This document shows positions 9,220-18,569 of a stretch of DNA of 64,000 bases, in pieces. Numbering within the stretch: the first letter of the stretch is position 1; each line of letters opens with the position of its first letter. This DNA is from Desulfoluna sp. (GTDB taxonomy: Bacteria; Desulfobacterota; Desulfobacteria; Desulfobacterales; Desulfolunaceae). The stretch lies in NCBI RefSeq assembly GCF_030145185.1, contig NZ_JAQYWB010000011.1:37447-101446 (forward strand), given 5' to 3'. The notes under the pieces are model-generated. The model had not been told where the DNA came from, ran no database searches, and was given only the letters and a program-made list of their open reading frames with translations. Both the position numbers and the translations under genes were made by a program.

Positions 9220-12216
9220 ATGGGCAAGACCATCATGAACGATGTGCAACTGATTTATCATTTACCGGCAGCATTGACGCTCTTTACCGGCGTCTTTCTG
9301 GCGATGATTTCTGTGGCCAAGGGGCGGTTTCGAGCTGAAAATCTTCTTTTTCCTCTGATCTGTCTTCTCTGGTCCATGAATGCCGTTTTCTATTTTGTCC
9401 AGTTCGTGGTGCCGGTGGAGATGGCCGGGTACCTGGCGAGGCTGCATGGCATTTTGTCTTTGTGGGTGCCCCTGGTGCACCTTCATTTTCTATATCGATG
9501 GTTTGATTTGCGCAATGCCAGGGTGGAACGTCTGTCCCTGATAGCCACACTGGGACTGCTCATGGCCGGCTTGACGCCCTGGCATGTCTTGATGGGCTCT
9601 GCCTCCTTTGGGGGCGTGCTCCCCGGCGTGAGGCCTTTTTTCTGCGTGAATGCTCTTTTTTCCGGCGTGATGATGATTTATCTGGTCCGGCTTTGTATTG
9701 GCCGCTTGGGGCTGGCCCTCGCCGGCGATGAGCGACGGAATCTCTGGCTCGTGGCGGGCTCCCTGACAGCCTCGGCGGTTCTGATCTCTTTGAGCATGAT
9801 CTCTTTTGAGGGGATGCTCCCTTACAGCATGGGCAATTATCTTTTTTTGCCCATGCTGGTTCTGGCTTATGCGGTGTTCCGGTACCGGATGCTTCACCTC
9901 GCCTCTCTCCTTCATCTTTCCCTGGCCTGGGGCCTGATGGCTCTGTTGATTTTTGTGCCGAACCTGGGGGTGTTTTATCTCCTTAGACCTTGGTTTCACG
10001 CCCTCCATTCAGTCTTGCTGTTCCTTTTTTTTCTCTGCTGGTTTTATATGAATTACCGTTATTCTCGGGTGATTCAGGCGGCGGTTCAGCGTCTTTTTAA
10101 CCGGCAGTATTTTGATTTTAAAAAGGTGGAGTCTCACTTCTCCGAGAATATTCTGCTTTTGCGGCGGACCGATGAGATGATCCATGAGTTTCGTCGCACG
10201 GTGGAGGGGACCCTTCGTATTCGGGGCCTGGTTTTTTTCACCCGAAAGGGGGAGGGGTTTCTGGAAGAGGACACCGGCCGGGCGCTGGAGCTCTCGGAGG
10301 TGACCCATCGCTGGCTCTCCCTGCTTCAGGCTCCCCTGGATCGTCGGGAGGTGGAGCGACGGGCGGGAAGCCGCGAGGTGCGTCGGGAGGTTGCCGCCCT
10401 TTTAGATCAGTGCGGCTGCGATTATATTGTCTCGCTTTCCCGCTACGGAGAGCTTCTTGGGCTGGTGCTTTTTCCTGAGAAAGGGGACCTTTCGGGGATC
10501 ACCCTGCGGGAAGAACGTTTTATCAGCCGGATCAAGGAGTTTGTCTCCATTGCCTTGTACAACTCCACCGTGTATCAGAACCTGAGCCGACTGCAGGAGG
10601 AGCTTTCCCGGCACACCGATGCCCTGGCCGAGGAGGTTGTCGAACGAAAACGAGCCCAGGACGTGGCGGAGCAGAGTGAAAAGCGCTCCCGCCTTCTGGC
10701 GGAAAATGTCATGGACACGCTCTGCATCCTGAGCATTGATCCTCTGGCCTTTACCTATCTGAGCCCGTCGGTGCTGACGCTTTTGGGGTATGAGGAGGAG
10801 GAACTCCTCCATCAGGATGTCCGGGCGGTTCTTACGGATTATTCGGAGCGGGAGATCCGGACCGCCTTGACCCATGCCCTGACGGCCCCCCAGAGGCATT
10901 CCAGAAACGATTTTATGTTTGAGGCCGAGTTGAGGCGAAAAGACGGCTCCCGGGTGTGGAGTGAGGTGTCGGCGCGTTTCCTGCGGGATGGAGACGGGCG
11001 GGCGCGGGAAATTTTTCTGGTGTCCAGGGATATTACGGAACGCAGGTGTCTGGAGCGGGAGCGGGAGGGGCTTCAGCGCAAGCTCAGGCAGGCACAGAAA
11101 ATGGAGTCCATCGGGGTGCTGGCCGGGGGGATTGCCCACGATTTTAACAATATTCTCATGGCGATGATGGGGTATACCCGGCTGGCCTTGATGTACATCC
11201 CGGAGGACAACCCCAAGGCCCGTGATAAAATTATGCAGATCGATAAGGCCGGTCAGAGGGCCAGGGATCTGGTGGCTCAGATTCTCGCCTTCAGCCGGCA
11301 GAATGAACAGAAGCGGGAGCCCTGCTACCTGGGTGCCTTGATTAAGGATACGGTTGCCTTTCTCAGCGCCTCTCTGCCGTCAAACATCGACGTCCGGTTT
11401 ACCTCAGGCGAGGGGAAGCTGCGGGTGGTGGCCGACTCGGTTCAAATTCACCAGATCATCATTAACCTGGCCACCAATGCCTTCCATGCCATCGGGGAAG
11501 AGGGTGGAAAGATCGAGATTCATGCCGACGAAGTGGCGCTTGGGGAGGCCCTTGCCCTGGCTCTGCATCTGCCGGAGGGTCCCTATGTCCGGCTCGCGGT
11601 CTCCGATACCGGCCATGGTGTGGACCCGGAGATAGCCTCCCGCATTTTTGAGCCCTACTACACCACCAAGGAGGTGGGGAAGGGAACGGGCATGGGGCTT
11701 GCCGTGGTGCATGGGATTGTCTTGAACCATGGGGGGGCCGTGAGCCTTGAGAGTGAGCGGGGACAGGGGGCCACATTCCAGGTGTATCTTCCGCTGGCCG
11801 ATCTTCCCGAGAACGCCAAAGGGAGGGACCCCGCCCTGGACAGGCTGGAGACCAGGGGAACCGTTCTTTTGATGGATGAGGATGAGATTTTTATTGATCT
11901 GGCCCGTGAGGTGCTGAGGCGCCTGGGGTATCAGGTGGAGGCTTTTACGGATGCGCAGAAGGCCCTGGTGGTTTTCGGCCAGTGGCCCAAAAAATATGTG
12001 GCGGTGGTGATGGACTTTTTTATGGGGGGCATCGGCGGTGGGAAGATGGCTCGGTCGATTCGAGACTATGCTCCAGCCATTCCGCTGGTGGTCACCTCAG
12101 GACGGCCAGAGCCCCTCAGCCACACTCATTTTGAAGAGTTTCAGGGCGTGAAGATTCTGATGAAACCCTTCACCCTTAAAGAGTTGGCCGAGGTTCTGGA
12201 ACAGGTGATTGTCTGA
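9220..12216 (+). CDS. Membrane hybrid sensor histidine kinase/response regulator (7TM-GAF-PAS-HK-REC), second of a tandem pair
   Basis: 998 aa, the same architecture as the gene before it: hydrophobic 7TM block (~1-270), GAF-like domain, coiled coil, PAS domain (~500-625), HisKA with His640 in GGIAHDFNN, HATPase with GHGVDPEIASRIF and GKGTGMGLAVV, and a receiver with Asp932. The receiver has drifted (MDEDEIF at the acidic pocket, DFFMGG where DMxMP is usual) but keeps the phospho-acceptor Asp, T/S and K positions. The kinase cores are nearly identical between the two proteins and the sensory regions have diverged, suggesting duplication followed by a change of ligand. An alternative start is ATG 9235. 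A terminator-like hairpin overlaps the stop codon. Confidence 0.9.
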   Translation: MGKTIMNDVQLIYHLPAALTLFTGVFLAMISVAKGRFRAENLLFPLICLLWSMNAVFYFVQFVVPVEMAGYLARLHGILSLWVPLVHLHFLYRWFDLRNARVERLSLIATLGLLMAGLTPWHVLMGSASFGGVLPGVRPFFCVNALFSGVMMIYLVRLCIGRLGLALAGDERRNLWLVAGSLTASAVLISLSMISFEGMLPYSMGNYLFLPMLVLAYAVFRYRMLHLASLLHLSLAWGLMALLIFVPNLGVFYLLRPWFHALHSVLLFLFFLCWFYMNYRYSRVIQAAVQRLFNRQYFDFKKVESHFSENILLLRRTDEMIHEFRRTVEGTLRIRGLVFFTRKGEGFLEEDTGRALELSEVTHRWLSLLQAPLDRREVERRAGSREVRREVAALLDQCGCDYIVSLSRYGELLGLVLFPEKGDLSGITLREERFISRIKEFVSIALYNSTVYQNLSRLQEELSRHTDALAEEVVERKRAQDVAEQSEKRSRLLAENVMDTLCILSIDPLAFTYLSPSVLTLLGYEEEELLHQDVRAVLTDYSEREIRTALTHALTAPQRHSRNDFMFEAELRRKDGSRVWSEVSARFLRDGDGRAREIFLVSRDITERRCLEREREGLQRKLRQAQKMESIGVLAGGIAHDFNNILMAMMGYTRLALMYIPEDNPKARDKIMQIDKAGQRARDLVAQILAFSRQNEQKREPCYLGALIKDTVAFLSASLPSNIDVRFTSGEGKLRVVADSVQIHQIIINLATNAFHAIGEEGGKIEIHADEVALGEALALALHLPEGPYVRLAVSDTGHGVDPEIASRIFEPYYTTKEVGKGTGMGLAVVHGIVLNHGGAVSLESERGQGATFQVYLPLADLPENAKGRDPALDRLETRGTVLLMDEDEIFIDLAREVLRRLGYQVEAFTDAQKALVVFGQWPKKYVAVVMDFFMGGIGGGKMARSIRDYAPAIPLVVTSGRPEPLSHTHFEEFQGVKILMKPFTLKELAEVLEQVIV

Positions 12217-12242
12217 GGCCTGAGGAGAGGCCGGTTTTTTTT
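12217..12242 (+). terminator. Rho-independent terminator after the kinase pair
   Basis: GGCCT-GAGGAG-AGGCC followed by GG and eight Ts. The stem is short but GC-rich, and it lies between the converging kinase and ygiQ-type genes. Confidence 0.6.
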
Positions 12243-14070
12243 ATGACGAAGACCGGTTGCCCTTGTGTCTGCCGGAGGTTCTTTTTTCCTCGGTCTTGCG
12301 CCTTACCTCGGAGGGGCGCTTGTCCCTTCGCCCGTCTGAGGGTCTTCTCTCGTTTCCCTGATCTCCCCGGCTCGTGCTGAGCAGGGCTCCTTTCTGGCGT
12401 TCCTTCGCCTCTTTTCTTTTCTCAACAACAATGGGTTGCCCGGTCTCCGGGTCTTTTTCCGTGAGATACATCAAGGTGGAGATGGTCGATGGGGTCGGGG
12501 TAAAGATTTGAGCCTGTTCGGGTCGTGTGTGGAGCTCGTTTCGGCAGAATTGGGCCAGCTCGTCCATCTCCCTCTGGCCGCACCCCGGGTGGGCCGCCAT
12601 GAAGTAGTAGGTGAGAAACTGGGGTTTCCCCGCTTCATCGGTCAATTCCTGGAATCGTTTTCGGAACCGGAGCAGCTCTGTTTTCGGCTTTCCCATGAGG
12701 GAGAGGACTTTTTCGCTGGTGTGTTCCGGTGCAATCTTCAGCTGGCCCGAGGTGTGGTGGGCGACCACTTCCTTAAGATAGAGGTCCCCGTTTTTTTTAT
12801 CGGCCAGGACAAGGTCAGGACGAATGCCTGAGGCGGAGAAGACCTTTTTGATTCCAGGCACCTGTTGCATTTTCTTGAGCAGTGAAAGGAGCCGTGAGTG
12901 GTCGGGCTTCAGAGAGGGGCAGATCACGGGGTAGAGGCATCGTCGGTCGGTGCAGGGCCCTTTCTTCAGTTTTTTTGCGCACTCAAACCCGTACATATTG
13001 GCTGTGGGGCCGCCGGCATCCAGGATATTTCCTTTAAAGCCTGGAAGGTGGGTCAGGGCTTCGGTCTCACGCAGCACCGAGGCTTCGCTGCGGCTGCTGA
13101 CCGTTCGGCCTTGATGCAGAGCGATGGCGCAGAAGTTACATTCGCCGTAGCATCCCCTGTGGGAGGCGATGGAAAAACGGATCGTCTCCATGGCACGGAC
13201 CTCGCCCTGGCTCTGGCACAAGGGGTGGAGTTCTCGGGTGTAGGGCAATTCATTGACCGTGTCCAGCTCCTCGGCGGTTAAGGGGGGCTGGGGCGGGTTC
13301 TGGATGAGGTAGCGGCTGTCATGTTTCTGGACCAGGCCCCTGGCCGTGAAGGCATCCGCATTGGCTTTGAAGGTCAGGAACATGCGGGTAAAGGCTTCCT
13401 TGTCTTTCTTTACCTCGGCCAGGGAGGGGAGCTCCAGGTAATCCTCCACCGGAGTCTCAGATTTTCGGCAGAGACCGTAGATGGCGTCCGGGGAGGTGCC
13501 GCTGCTTAAGGCGTCGGCCAACTCCACCACGCTGCGTTCTCCCATGCCATAAAGCAGGTAGTCGGCCTTGGCGTCAAAAAGGATGGAGCCACGGATTCGG
13601 TTTTGCCAGGCATCGTAATGGGGCACCCGACGGAGGCTGGCCTCAATCCCCCCTAAAACAATGGGGATGGTGCCGCCCTTGAAGTGTCGGCGGATGAGGT
13701 TGGTGTAGGCAATGACGGCACGGTCGGGGCGGCGGTTGTTCTCCCCACCCGGGGTGTAGTCACAGCGTTTCCGCTTTTTGCCTGAGGCGGTGTAGTTGGC
13801 CACCATGGAGTCCAGGGAACCGCCGCTGACCCCCCAAAAAAGGGCCGGTTCCCCCAGGCGAGTGATGTCTTGGCCGTCTGTGATGTCCGGTTGGGCAATG
13901 ATGGCCACTTTGTATCCTGCCCTGTGAAGGACGCGTCCCACCACGGCGGCTCCGATGGCCGGTGCATCAATATAGCTGTCTCCGGTCACGAGGATGACAT
14001 CGGGGCGTTCCCATCCAAGGGCATCCATTTCCTGGCGTGTGGCGGGTAAGAAAGGGGATTTTTTGATCAT
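12241..14070 (-). CDS. YgiQ family radical SAM protein
   Basis: About 609 aa. It begins FLPATRQEMDALGWERPD and VILVTGDSYIDAPAIG, the diagnostic N-terminal cobalamin-like domain of YgiQ/UPF0313 proteins. The radical SAM core has the CxxxCxxC cluster motif in HRGCYGECNFC and the later GQLKIAPEHT segment. The last ~50 residues are a low-complexity, Arg/Lys/Ser-rich tail. The physiological reaction of YgiQ is unknown. The start at 14070 (MIKKSPF) has AGGAT nine bases upstream; the frame extends a further nine codons. It converges with the kinase pair and its stop is within the poly-T tract of their terminator. Confidence 0.9.
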   Translation of the reverse strand: MIKKSPFLPATRQEMDALGWERPDVILVTGDSYIDAPAIGAAVVGRVLHRAGYKVAIIAQPDITDGQDITRLGEPALFWGVSGGSLDSMVANYTASGKKRKRCDYTPGGENNRRPDRAVIAYTNLIRRHFKGGTIPIVLGGIEASLRRVPHYDAWQNRIRGSILFDAKADYLLYGMGERSVVELADALSSGTSPDAIYGLCRKSETPVEDYLELPSLAEVKKDKEAFTRMFLTFKANADAFTARGLVQKHDSRYLIQNPPQPPLTAEELDTVNELPYTRELHPLCQSQGEVRAMETIRFSIASHRGCYGECNFCAIALHQGRTVSSRSEASVLRETEALTHLPGFKGNILDAGGPTANMYGFECAKKLKKGPCTDRRCLYPVICPSLKPDHSRLLSLLKKMQQVPGIKKVFSASGIRPDLVLADKKNGDLYLKEVVAHHTSGQLKIAPEHTSEKVLSLMGKPKTELLRFRKRFQELTDEAGKPQFLTYYFMAAHPGCGQREMDELAQFCRNELHTRPEQAQIFTPTPSTISTLMYLTEKDPETGQPIVVEKRKEAKERQKGALLSTSRGDQGNERRPSDGRRDKRPSEVRRKTEEKRTSGRHKGNRSSS

Positions 14071-14192
14071 ATCGGTTGTATCCTGACGGCGTTGCAAGTC
14101 GTGCGTGGCCCTTCAACGGGTGATTCGTTATGGAACCCTTTATATCAGGGCGTGATTCCGTGATGACAGTGCCTGAAACGAATCGTTTCCCA

Positions 14193-14203
14193 TGAAATAT
14201 CCG
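14193..14203 (+). repeat. Core of dispersed intergenic repeat (TGAAATATCCG)
   Basis: CCATGAAATATCCG matches the core of the repeat family seen at 2617, 38489 (minus), 38708, 40456 and 49434. It lies in the 295-bp gap upstream of ygiQ, which otherwise holds only the hairpin at 14317-14348. Confidence 0.6.
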
Positions 14204-14316
14204 AATCAAAACCGAAATACCGTATCACAGGCAAGACCACAATGACAGCGCAGAAGATGGGTAAGGGGGGCAAGGGGGTGGGCGGGAATAGCGTGCGCTT
14301 TGGGCCTGATAGAGCG

Positions 14317-14348
14317 GCCCCGGCTGGAGGGGAAATTCCAGCCGGGGC
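14317..14348 (-). terminator. Strong 11-bp inverted repeat 3' of the argJ-linked gene
   Basis: GCCCCGGCTGG (14317-14327) pairs perfectly with CCAGCCGGGGC (14338-14348) across a 10-base loop, 18 bp beyond the stop of the minus-strand gene. There is no long T tract, so it could terminate weakly or protect mRNA 3' ends. Confidence 0.55.
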
Positions 14349-14365
14349 TTGGAGCTCTTAAATAC

Positions 14366-14737
14366 TTACAGCGGTTGGTCTAAAAGGTTCTCTGCCTCTT
14401 CCATGCTGAGGGCAGAGTCCACGCTGTACGCAGGCCAGACCAGGCTTTTGTGTTCATGGGGGAAGTCAGGCGCCCTTCGCTCCGGGGCTTTAACGCGGAC
14501 CACCCGGCCGATGGCGCAGTCCCAGAGAGCCTCCTGGCATAAGCGCATGAAGTTTTCAGAGATACCTTCGGCTAACTCGTAATGACGAAGGTCCGTGATG
14601 CAGGTAAATCCTCGGGACAGTTTGTATGACGCCTGCTGAACTTTATGGATAATTTCAGCAAGTTCATCTCCCTGATTGATCATTCCCAGGGTGAAATAGA
14701 GCCGGTTTTTGTCGATATCCACTCTGATTTCATGCAT
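14366..14737 (-). CDS. Small protein, possible STAS/SpoIIAA-like fold
   Basis: About 123 aa. The order strand-strand-helix-strand (MHEIRVDIDKNRLYFTLG, a helix through ELAEIIHKVQQASYKL, then FTCITDLRHYE) resembles SpoIIAA/STAS-like proteins of the type with an N-terminal nRLyvxLxG strand; this is a weak fold-level suggestion. The start at 14737 is supported by GGAG ten bases upstream; an in-frame ATG at 14779 would overlap argJ. It follows argJ by 19 bp on the same strand and is probably cotranscribed with it. Confidence 0.6.
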   Translation of the reverse strand: MHEIRVDIDKNRLYFTLGMINQGDELAEIIHKVQQASYKLSRGFTCITDLRHYELAEGISENFMRLCQEALWDCAIGRVVRVKAPERRAPDFPHEHKSLVWPAYSVDSALSMEEAENLLDQPL

Positions 14738-14756
14738 CGCTTCTTGTCTCCCCATC

Positions 14757-15923
14757 TCATGATGAATAGTAGGCTGCATTTTCTTCGATGTATTTTTCGG
14801 TCAGGTCGCAGCCGTAGGCGGTTGCCGACGCCTCTCCCACGTGCAGGGAGACGGTGATGGCAACATGCTCGCCGGAAAGAAGGCTGCGAACCTTTGCTTC
14901 GTCAAAATCGACACGGTTTTGGTCTTCGTAGACCCGTGTGCCGTTGATGGTGATCGAGAGTTTTTCGGGAGTGACCGTGCAATGGATACATTTGCCCACG
15001 GCCATGAGAATACGGCCGATGTTGGGGTCGGCACCGTAGGCCATGGTTTTGATCAAAGGGGAATTGATCAGGGCTTTGGCGATGAATCGGGCTTCGGTGT
15101 CATGGGCAGCCCGTTCTACGGTGGCGGTGAGGAGTTTGGTGGCTCCTTCGCCGTCGCGGGCCAGGAGTCGGGTCATCTCGACGCAGGCGGTTTTCAGTGC
15201 TTCGGAAAACAGGACGTGGTCCACGGGGCCTGTGAGCCCGTTGGCCAGGGCGAGACAGGTGTCTGAGGTGCTGGTGTCAGAATCCACGGAGAGCATGTTG
15301 AAGGAGTCCTTCACCGCCTCTCGGAGCATGCGGTCCAGGGCCGGGATGGGAATTTCTGCGTCGGTCAGAATATAGACCAGCATGGTGGCCATATTGGGCT
15401 CAATCATGCCTGAGCCTTTGCCGATGAGGGTCAGCGTGGCTCCATCCACCTCAAGGGAGACGGCTTTCGGGTAGGTGTCGGTGGTCATGATCCCTTCCGC
15501 ACCTACGCGGGGGTCGGAGCTTAGTCCCTCCCCGATACGGGAAATTCCATCTTCAATTTTTTCGATGGGAAGCTGACATCCGATGACGCCGGTGGAGCTC
15601 ATGATCACTTCCTCTTCGGGAATGTCAAAAGCTTTTGAGACGGATCGTCCCATACGGCGGGCGTTTTCGATGCCTTCATCGCCGGTTCCGACATTGCTGA
15701 CACGGCTGTTAACCACGACCGCGCGGAGTTTTCCGTGGCGTATGATCTCACGGCCTAGCACAATGGGTGCCCCGGGGAAGAGGTTTCGTGTAAAGACGCC
15801 GGCGGCGTTGGCGGTCACATCAGAAAGAAAGAGGGAAAGATCCTTGCCCTCTTCTTTGATACCGCAGTTCATGCTGGCGCAGTGAAACCCCTTCGGCATG
15901 ACAGGGGGGGTGTGGGACTTCAT
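14757..15923 (-). CDS. argJ: Bifunctional ornithine acetyltransferase/N-acetylglutamate synthase ArgJ
   Basis: 388 aa, the usual family length. ArgJ recycles the acetyl group from N-acetylornithine to glutamate in the cyclic arginine pathway, and some members also use acetyl-CoA. The oxyanion-hole motif STGVIG (Thr111-Gly112) and the autocleavage site NMA|TML with nucleophile Thr180 are present, so maturation into alpha and beta chains is expected. The conserved VVVNSGNAN segment reads VVVNSRVSN here, a substitution worth noting. AGGAG precedes the ATG by seven bases. No other arg gene is in the window. Whether it is mono- or bifunctional cannot be told from sequence. Confidence 0.93.
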   Translation of the reverse strand: MKSHTPPVMPKGFHCASMNCGIKEEGKDLSLFLSDVTANAAGVFTRNLFPGAPIVLGREIIRHGKLRAVVVNSRVSNVGTGDEGIENARRMGRSVSKAFDIPEEEVIMSSTGVIGCQLPIEKIEDGISRIGEGLSSDPRVGAEGIMTTDTYPKAVSLEVDGATLTLIGKGSGMIEPNMATMLVYILTDAEIPIPALDRMLREAVKDSFNMLSVDSDTSTSDTCLALANGLTGPVDHVLFSEALKTACVEMTRLLARDGEGATKLLTATVERAAHDTEARFIAKALINSPLIKTMAYGADPNIGRILMAVGKCIHCTVTPEKLSITINGTRVYEDQNRVDFDEAKVRSLLSGEHVAITVSLHVGEASATAYGCDLTEKYIEENAAYYSS

Positions 15924-16110
15924 GGTCGTGCTCCTGTCTGATTCCCAATGAACTGGGAGGTTGACTTATCTCATAGTATAAAACGCAGTTTGCCACAATA
16001 ACTGAAATCAAGATTTTGATATAAAAATGGTCTGCGTTGATGGATTGATGAATAAAATAAAATGTCTGGTGCTTGAACAAAGGTTTTTAGGGTGAATTGT
16101 TGTTGTGTGC

Positions 16111-16932
16111 CTACCTTTTGCTTAAAAGATGGGCATTCATGCGTATAAGTTGCTGTATCTCCCGGATGTAGGCTTCACCCCGGCTGGAGTAGCGCTCAAG
16201 CCCCAAGGCAAGAGCCTCTCCGTTGGGTTCATGGCCTTGGTCCCTTTGCTCACGCCGAAGCTCTCTAAGGGGTTCGTAGGCCCAGAGGGTGTTTAAGTTG
16301 TGGAGGTAACTTCGAACGGAGTCGGCGACGTTGTCGAAGCGTGCGACCTCGTGGCTGGCTCCTTTCGTTCGGTTTTTGGGGACCATCCCTTTGCCTTTCC
16401 CGTAGACCCATTGCCCGAAGAGGTTGTTGCCTTCACGGGCAAAGCGGGAGGTGCCCCAGGCGGACTCATTGGCCGCCTGGGCCATGGCCAGGGAGAGGGG
16501 GACCATGTCCACGCGTGTCCGGAGGGCCTCTCGGTCCTCTGGAGAGTCTGGAGAAAAGGGGTCCACTTTGTAGGCTGCGGCCAATTCTTCGAGCCAGGCG
16601 TACTCGCTCGGGGCGTAGGCTTCTGAGGTGTGGAGCTGATTCAGGCGCTGGCGCCGGGCCAGGATGGCATTATTTTCGGCCTCAATGAGGGGCATCATGA
16701 AGGCGAAGAAGGCCTCTTTTTTTTCAGAGACAATGGGGATGATTGAAAAATCAGGTAGCGTGTCGGAAAGCGTCACGGCCAGAGGGGGCGGCGGCGGGAG
16801 CTGTGCCTCAGGCTCCTTGGGGTAAGGGTAGAGAGCGACAAAAAGGGCGGCCAGGCTTACCACAAAGGTCAGGCCTGCCCAGGGGGCTCTATGATGATCT
16901 CCGCTGGAGAAGGGGGTCTCTTTTTTTTTCAT
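16111..16932 (-). CDS. Bax-like membrane-anchored glucosaminidase-domain protein
   Basis: About 273 aa. The start at 16932 (MKKKETPFSS) has AGGGA eight bases upstream; 13 further codons are open but unlikely. One N-terminal membrane segment (AGLTFVVSLAALFVALYP) is followed by a Pro-rich linker and a periplasmic glucosaminidase/Bax domain: SLAMAQAANESAWGTSRFA carries the catalytic Glu, then NNLFGQWVYGKG, ARFDNVADSVRSYLHNLNT and YSSRGEAYIREIQQLI. Enzymes of this fold cleave peptidoglycan glycan strands. It is monocistronic in appearance, with a promoter expected in the long gap upstream. Confidence 0.87.
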   Translation of the reverse strand: MKKKETPFSSGDHHRAPWAGLTFVVSLAALFVALYPYPKEPEAQLPPPPPLAVTLSDTLPDFSIIPIVSEKKEAFFAFMMPLIEAENNAILARRQRLNQLHTSEAYAPSEYAWLEELAAAYKVDPFSPDSPEDREALRTRVDMVPLSLAMAQAANESAWGTSRFAREGNNLFGQWVYGKGKGMVPKNRTKGASHEVARFDNVADSVRSYLHNLNTLWAYEPLRELRREQRDQGHEPNGEALALGLERYSSRGEAYIREIQQLIRMNAHLLSKR

Positions 16933-17512
16933 GATAACGGTCCCTTGTGGTTCCTTGAAAATGCACGGCAAAAGGGTGCCGAGCCTTTTGTCGGTGATTC
17001 TGTTTGACCCTGTGTCCGGTGTGATGGGCTTGTTTATGCCGGAGCCTGGTTCCTTTGTCTGGAAAGGCGCAAAATAAAAGGCCGTTAAGGGTTTGTCAAC
17101 CCCGAAGTGCCGATATGTTTTATCGGCGGGAACCGGTTTGGGGTTTAGAATTTTTTTTCTAAGGGTTGGGTTCTGCGTTCCTGACGCCTGAGGGGCCGGG
17201 GCGGACCCTCTTTCAGATCGGTGACCCGGAGGTGAGGGGACGGGGTCTCCGGTGGGCAGAGATTCCCAGACCTTGCCGCCAGAATTTTATTTGTTTTCGT
17301 ATTCTACCATTATCCAAGGGGGCAATCCACGGGAAAGCCTGTTGACAGAAGGGGGAAGGGTGGGCGACCTTTTTAATATAAGGGCGGTGGCCCTGTTCTG
17401 ATGTTTCCAAATTGAATGAAAAGGTGGTAAAGCACCTCACGCCATGGGTTTTGCTCATGGTTTGTGGTGTGAGATTGTGATGATATCTATGGATCGGTGA
17501 AAGGTGTATGAG
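16933..17512. other. 580-bp divergent intergenic region
   Basis: No credible gene. A perfect hairpin GCCGATA-tgttt-TATCGGC lies near 17110-17128, a GGTTTGTCAACC hairpin sits just before it, and T-rich stretches follow near 17150. The last 100 bases lead into the exporter gene. These may include a promoter and a transcript 5' end, but nothing can be assigned. Confidence 0.4.
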
Positions 17513-18418
17513 ATGAAGGGTGAAAGAGGCCTTGCCATTGGAACGCTTCTCGGGGCTATCGTGCTCTGGGCGGGGTCGTTTGTTGCGTTGAAAATCGCCT
17601 TCAGGAGTTGCGACCCCTATTTTGTTATTTTCGGCCGCATGGCGGTGGCCACGTGTTGTGCTCTGCTCTTTTACAGGCAGATCCGACGGGCGACGTACCA
17701 GAGGGGGGATTGGTTTTATCTTCTTGCCCTGGGGTTTTGTGAGCCCTGTCTTTATTTTGTTTTTGAAGCCAAAGCGTTGATGCTCACCTCGGTTTCCCAG
17801 GCGGGTATGATCACGGCATTGTTGCCGGTGATGGTCGCGGTGGGGGCTTGGATCGTTTTTAAAGAGACCATGACCTGGGGCACGGTGGGTGGCTTTTCCA
17901 TGGCGGTGTTCGGGGTCTGCCTGCTCACCCTCGGGGGGGAGGCGACGGCGTCGGCTCCCAATCCGCCCCTGGGCAATTTTTATGAATTTCTGGCCATGGT
18001 GACGGCTACCGGGTACACCCTGATTCTCAAGCGGCTCTCTTATCGGTACTCGCCGTTGTTTTTGACCTTTGTCCAGTCTGTCGCCGGGGCGGTTTTTTTT
18101 GGGTTTCTCCTGTGGGTCTGTGGGATCCCCATTCCTCACAGCGTTCCCAGGGAGGCGGCTCTGACCATTATTTATCTTGGGGTGTTCGTGACCTTCGGTG
18201 CGTATTTCTGTTACAGTTTCGCCATGGTCCGGATGCCCGCCGGGCAGGCGACGGCTTTTATTAACCTGATTCCGGTGCTGACCCTTTTTTTCGGGTGGTT
18301 GATTCTGGGGGAGGTGCTCAAGCCCATTCAGTATGGGGCCGGGGCCCTGGTGGTCGCCGGGGTGTTTTTGAGTCAGGGAGGGTGCCTGGGGGGTGCCAGG
18401 GATGAAAAAGAGGGGTGA
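17513..18418 (+). CDS. EamA/DMT-superfamily transporter
   Basis: About 301 aa with ten hydrophobic helices arranged as two EamA repeats (first starting GTLLGAIVLWAGSFVALK, second around NFYEFLAMVTATGYTLILK). Members export amino acids, nucleosides or other small metabolites across the inner membrane; the substrate is unknown. ATG 17513 is chosen because AAAGG lies eight bases upstream; GTG 17504 is too close to it. The C-terminus is short and charged. A separate hybrid kinase follows about 150 bp later. Confidence 0.85.
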   Translation: MKGERGLAIGTLLGAIVLWAGSFVALKIAFRSCDPYFVIFGRMAVATCCALLFYRQIRRATYQRGDWFYLLALGFCEPCLYFVFEAKALMLTSVSQAGMITALLPVMVAVGAWIVFKETMTWGTVGGFSMAVFGVCLLTLGGEATASAPNPPLGNFYEFLAMVTATGYTLILKRLSYRYSPLFLTFVQSVAGAVFFGFLLWVCGIPIPHSVPREAALTIIYLGVFVTFGAYFCYSFAMVRMPAGQATAFINLIPVLTLFFGWLILGEVLKPIQYGAGALVVAGVFLSQGGCLGGARDEKEG

Positions 18419-18569
18419 GTTGCTTTTTTCCTGGGCGGGAGCCTGTTTGCTCTTCATTGACACCCAAGGCAGGCACCTGTTATGAATGCTGAAATAAACG
18501 AAAATTCAGGTGTTTTTCTGATCCGCAACAGACCGGTGGCGGAAAACCCATGTTGAGAAAGGCCATTCT

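Noticed and set aside
17213..18463. Long minus-strand open frame opposite the EamA gene
   Set aside because: Low-complexity, His/Pro/Gln/Lys-rich translation with no domain, and it is fully antisense to a clear membrane transporter gene; a shadow frame of GC-rich DNA.
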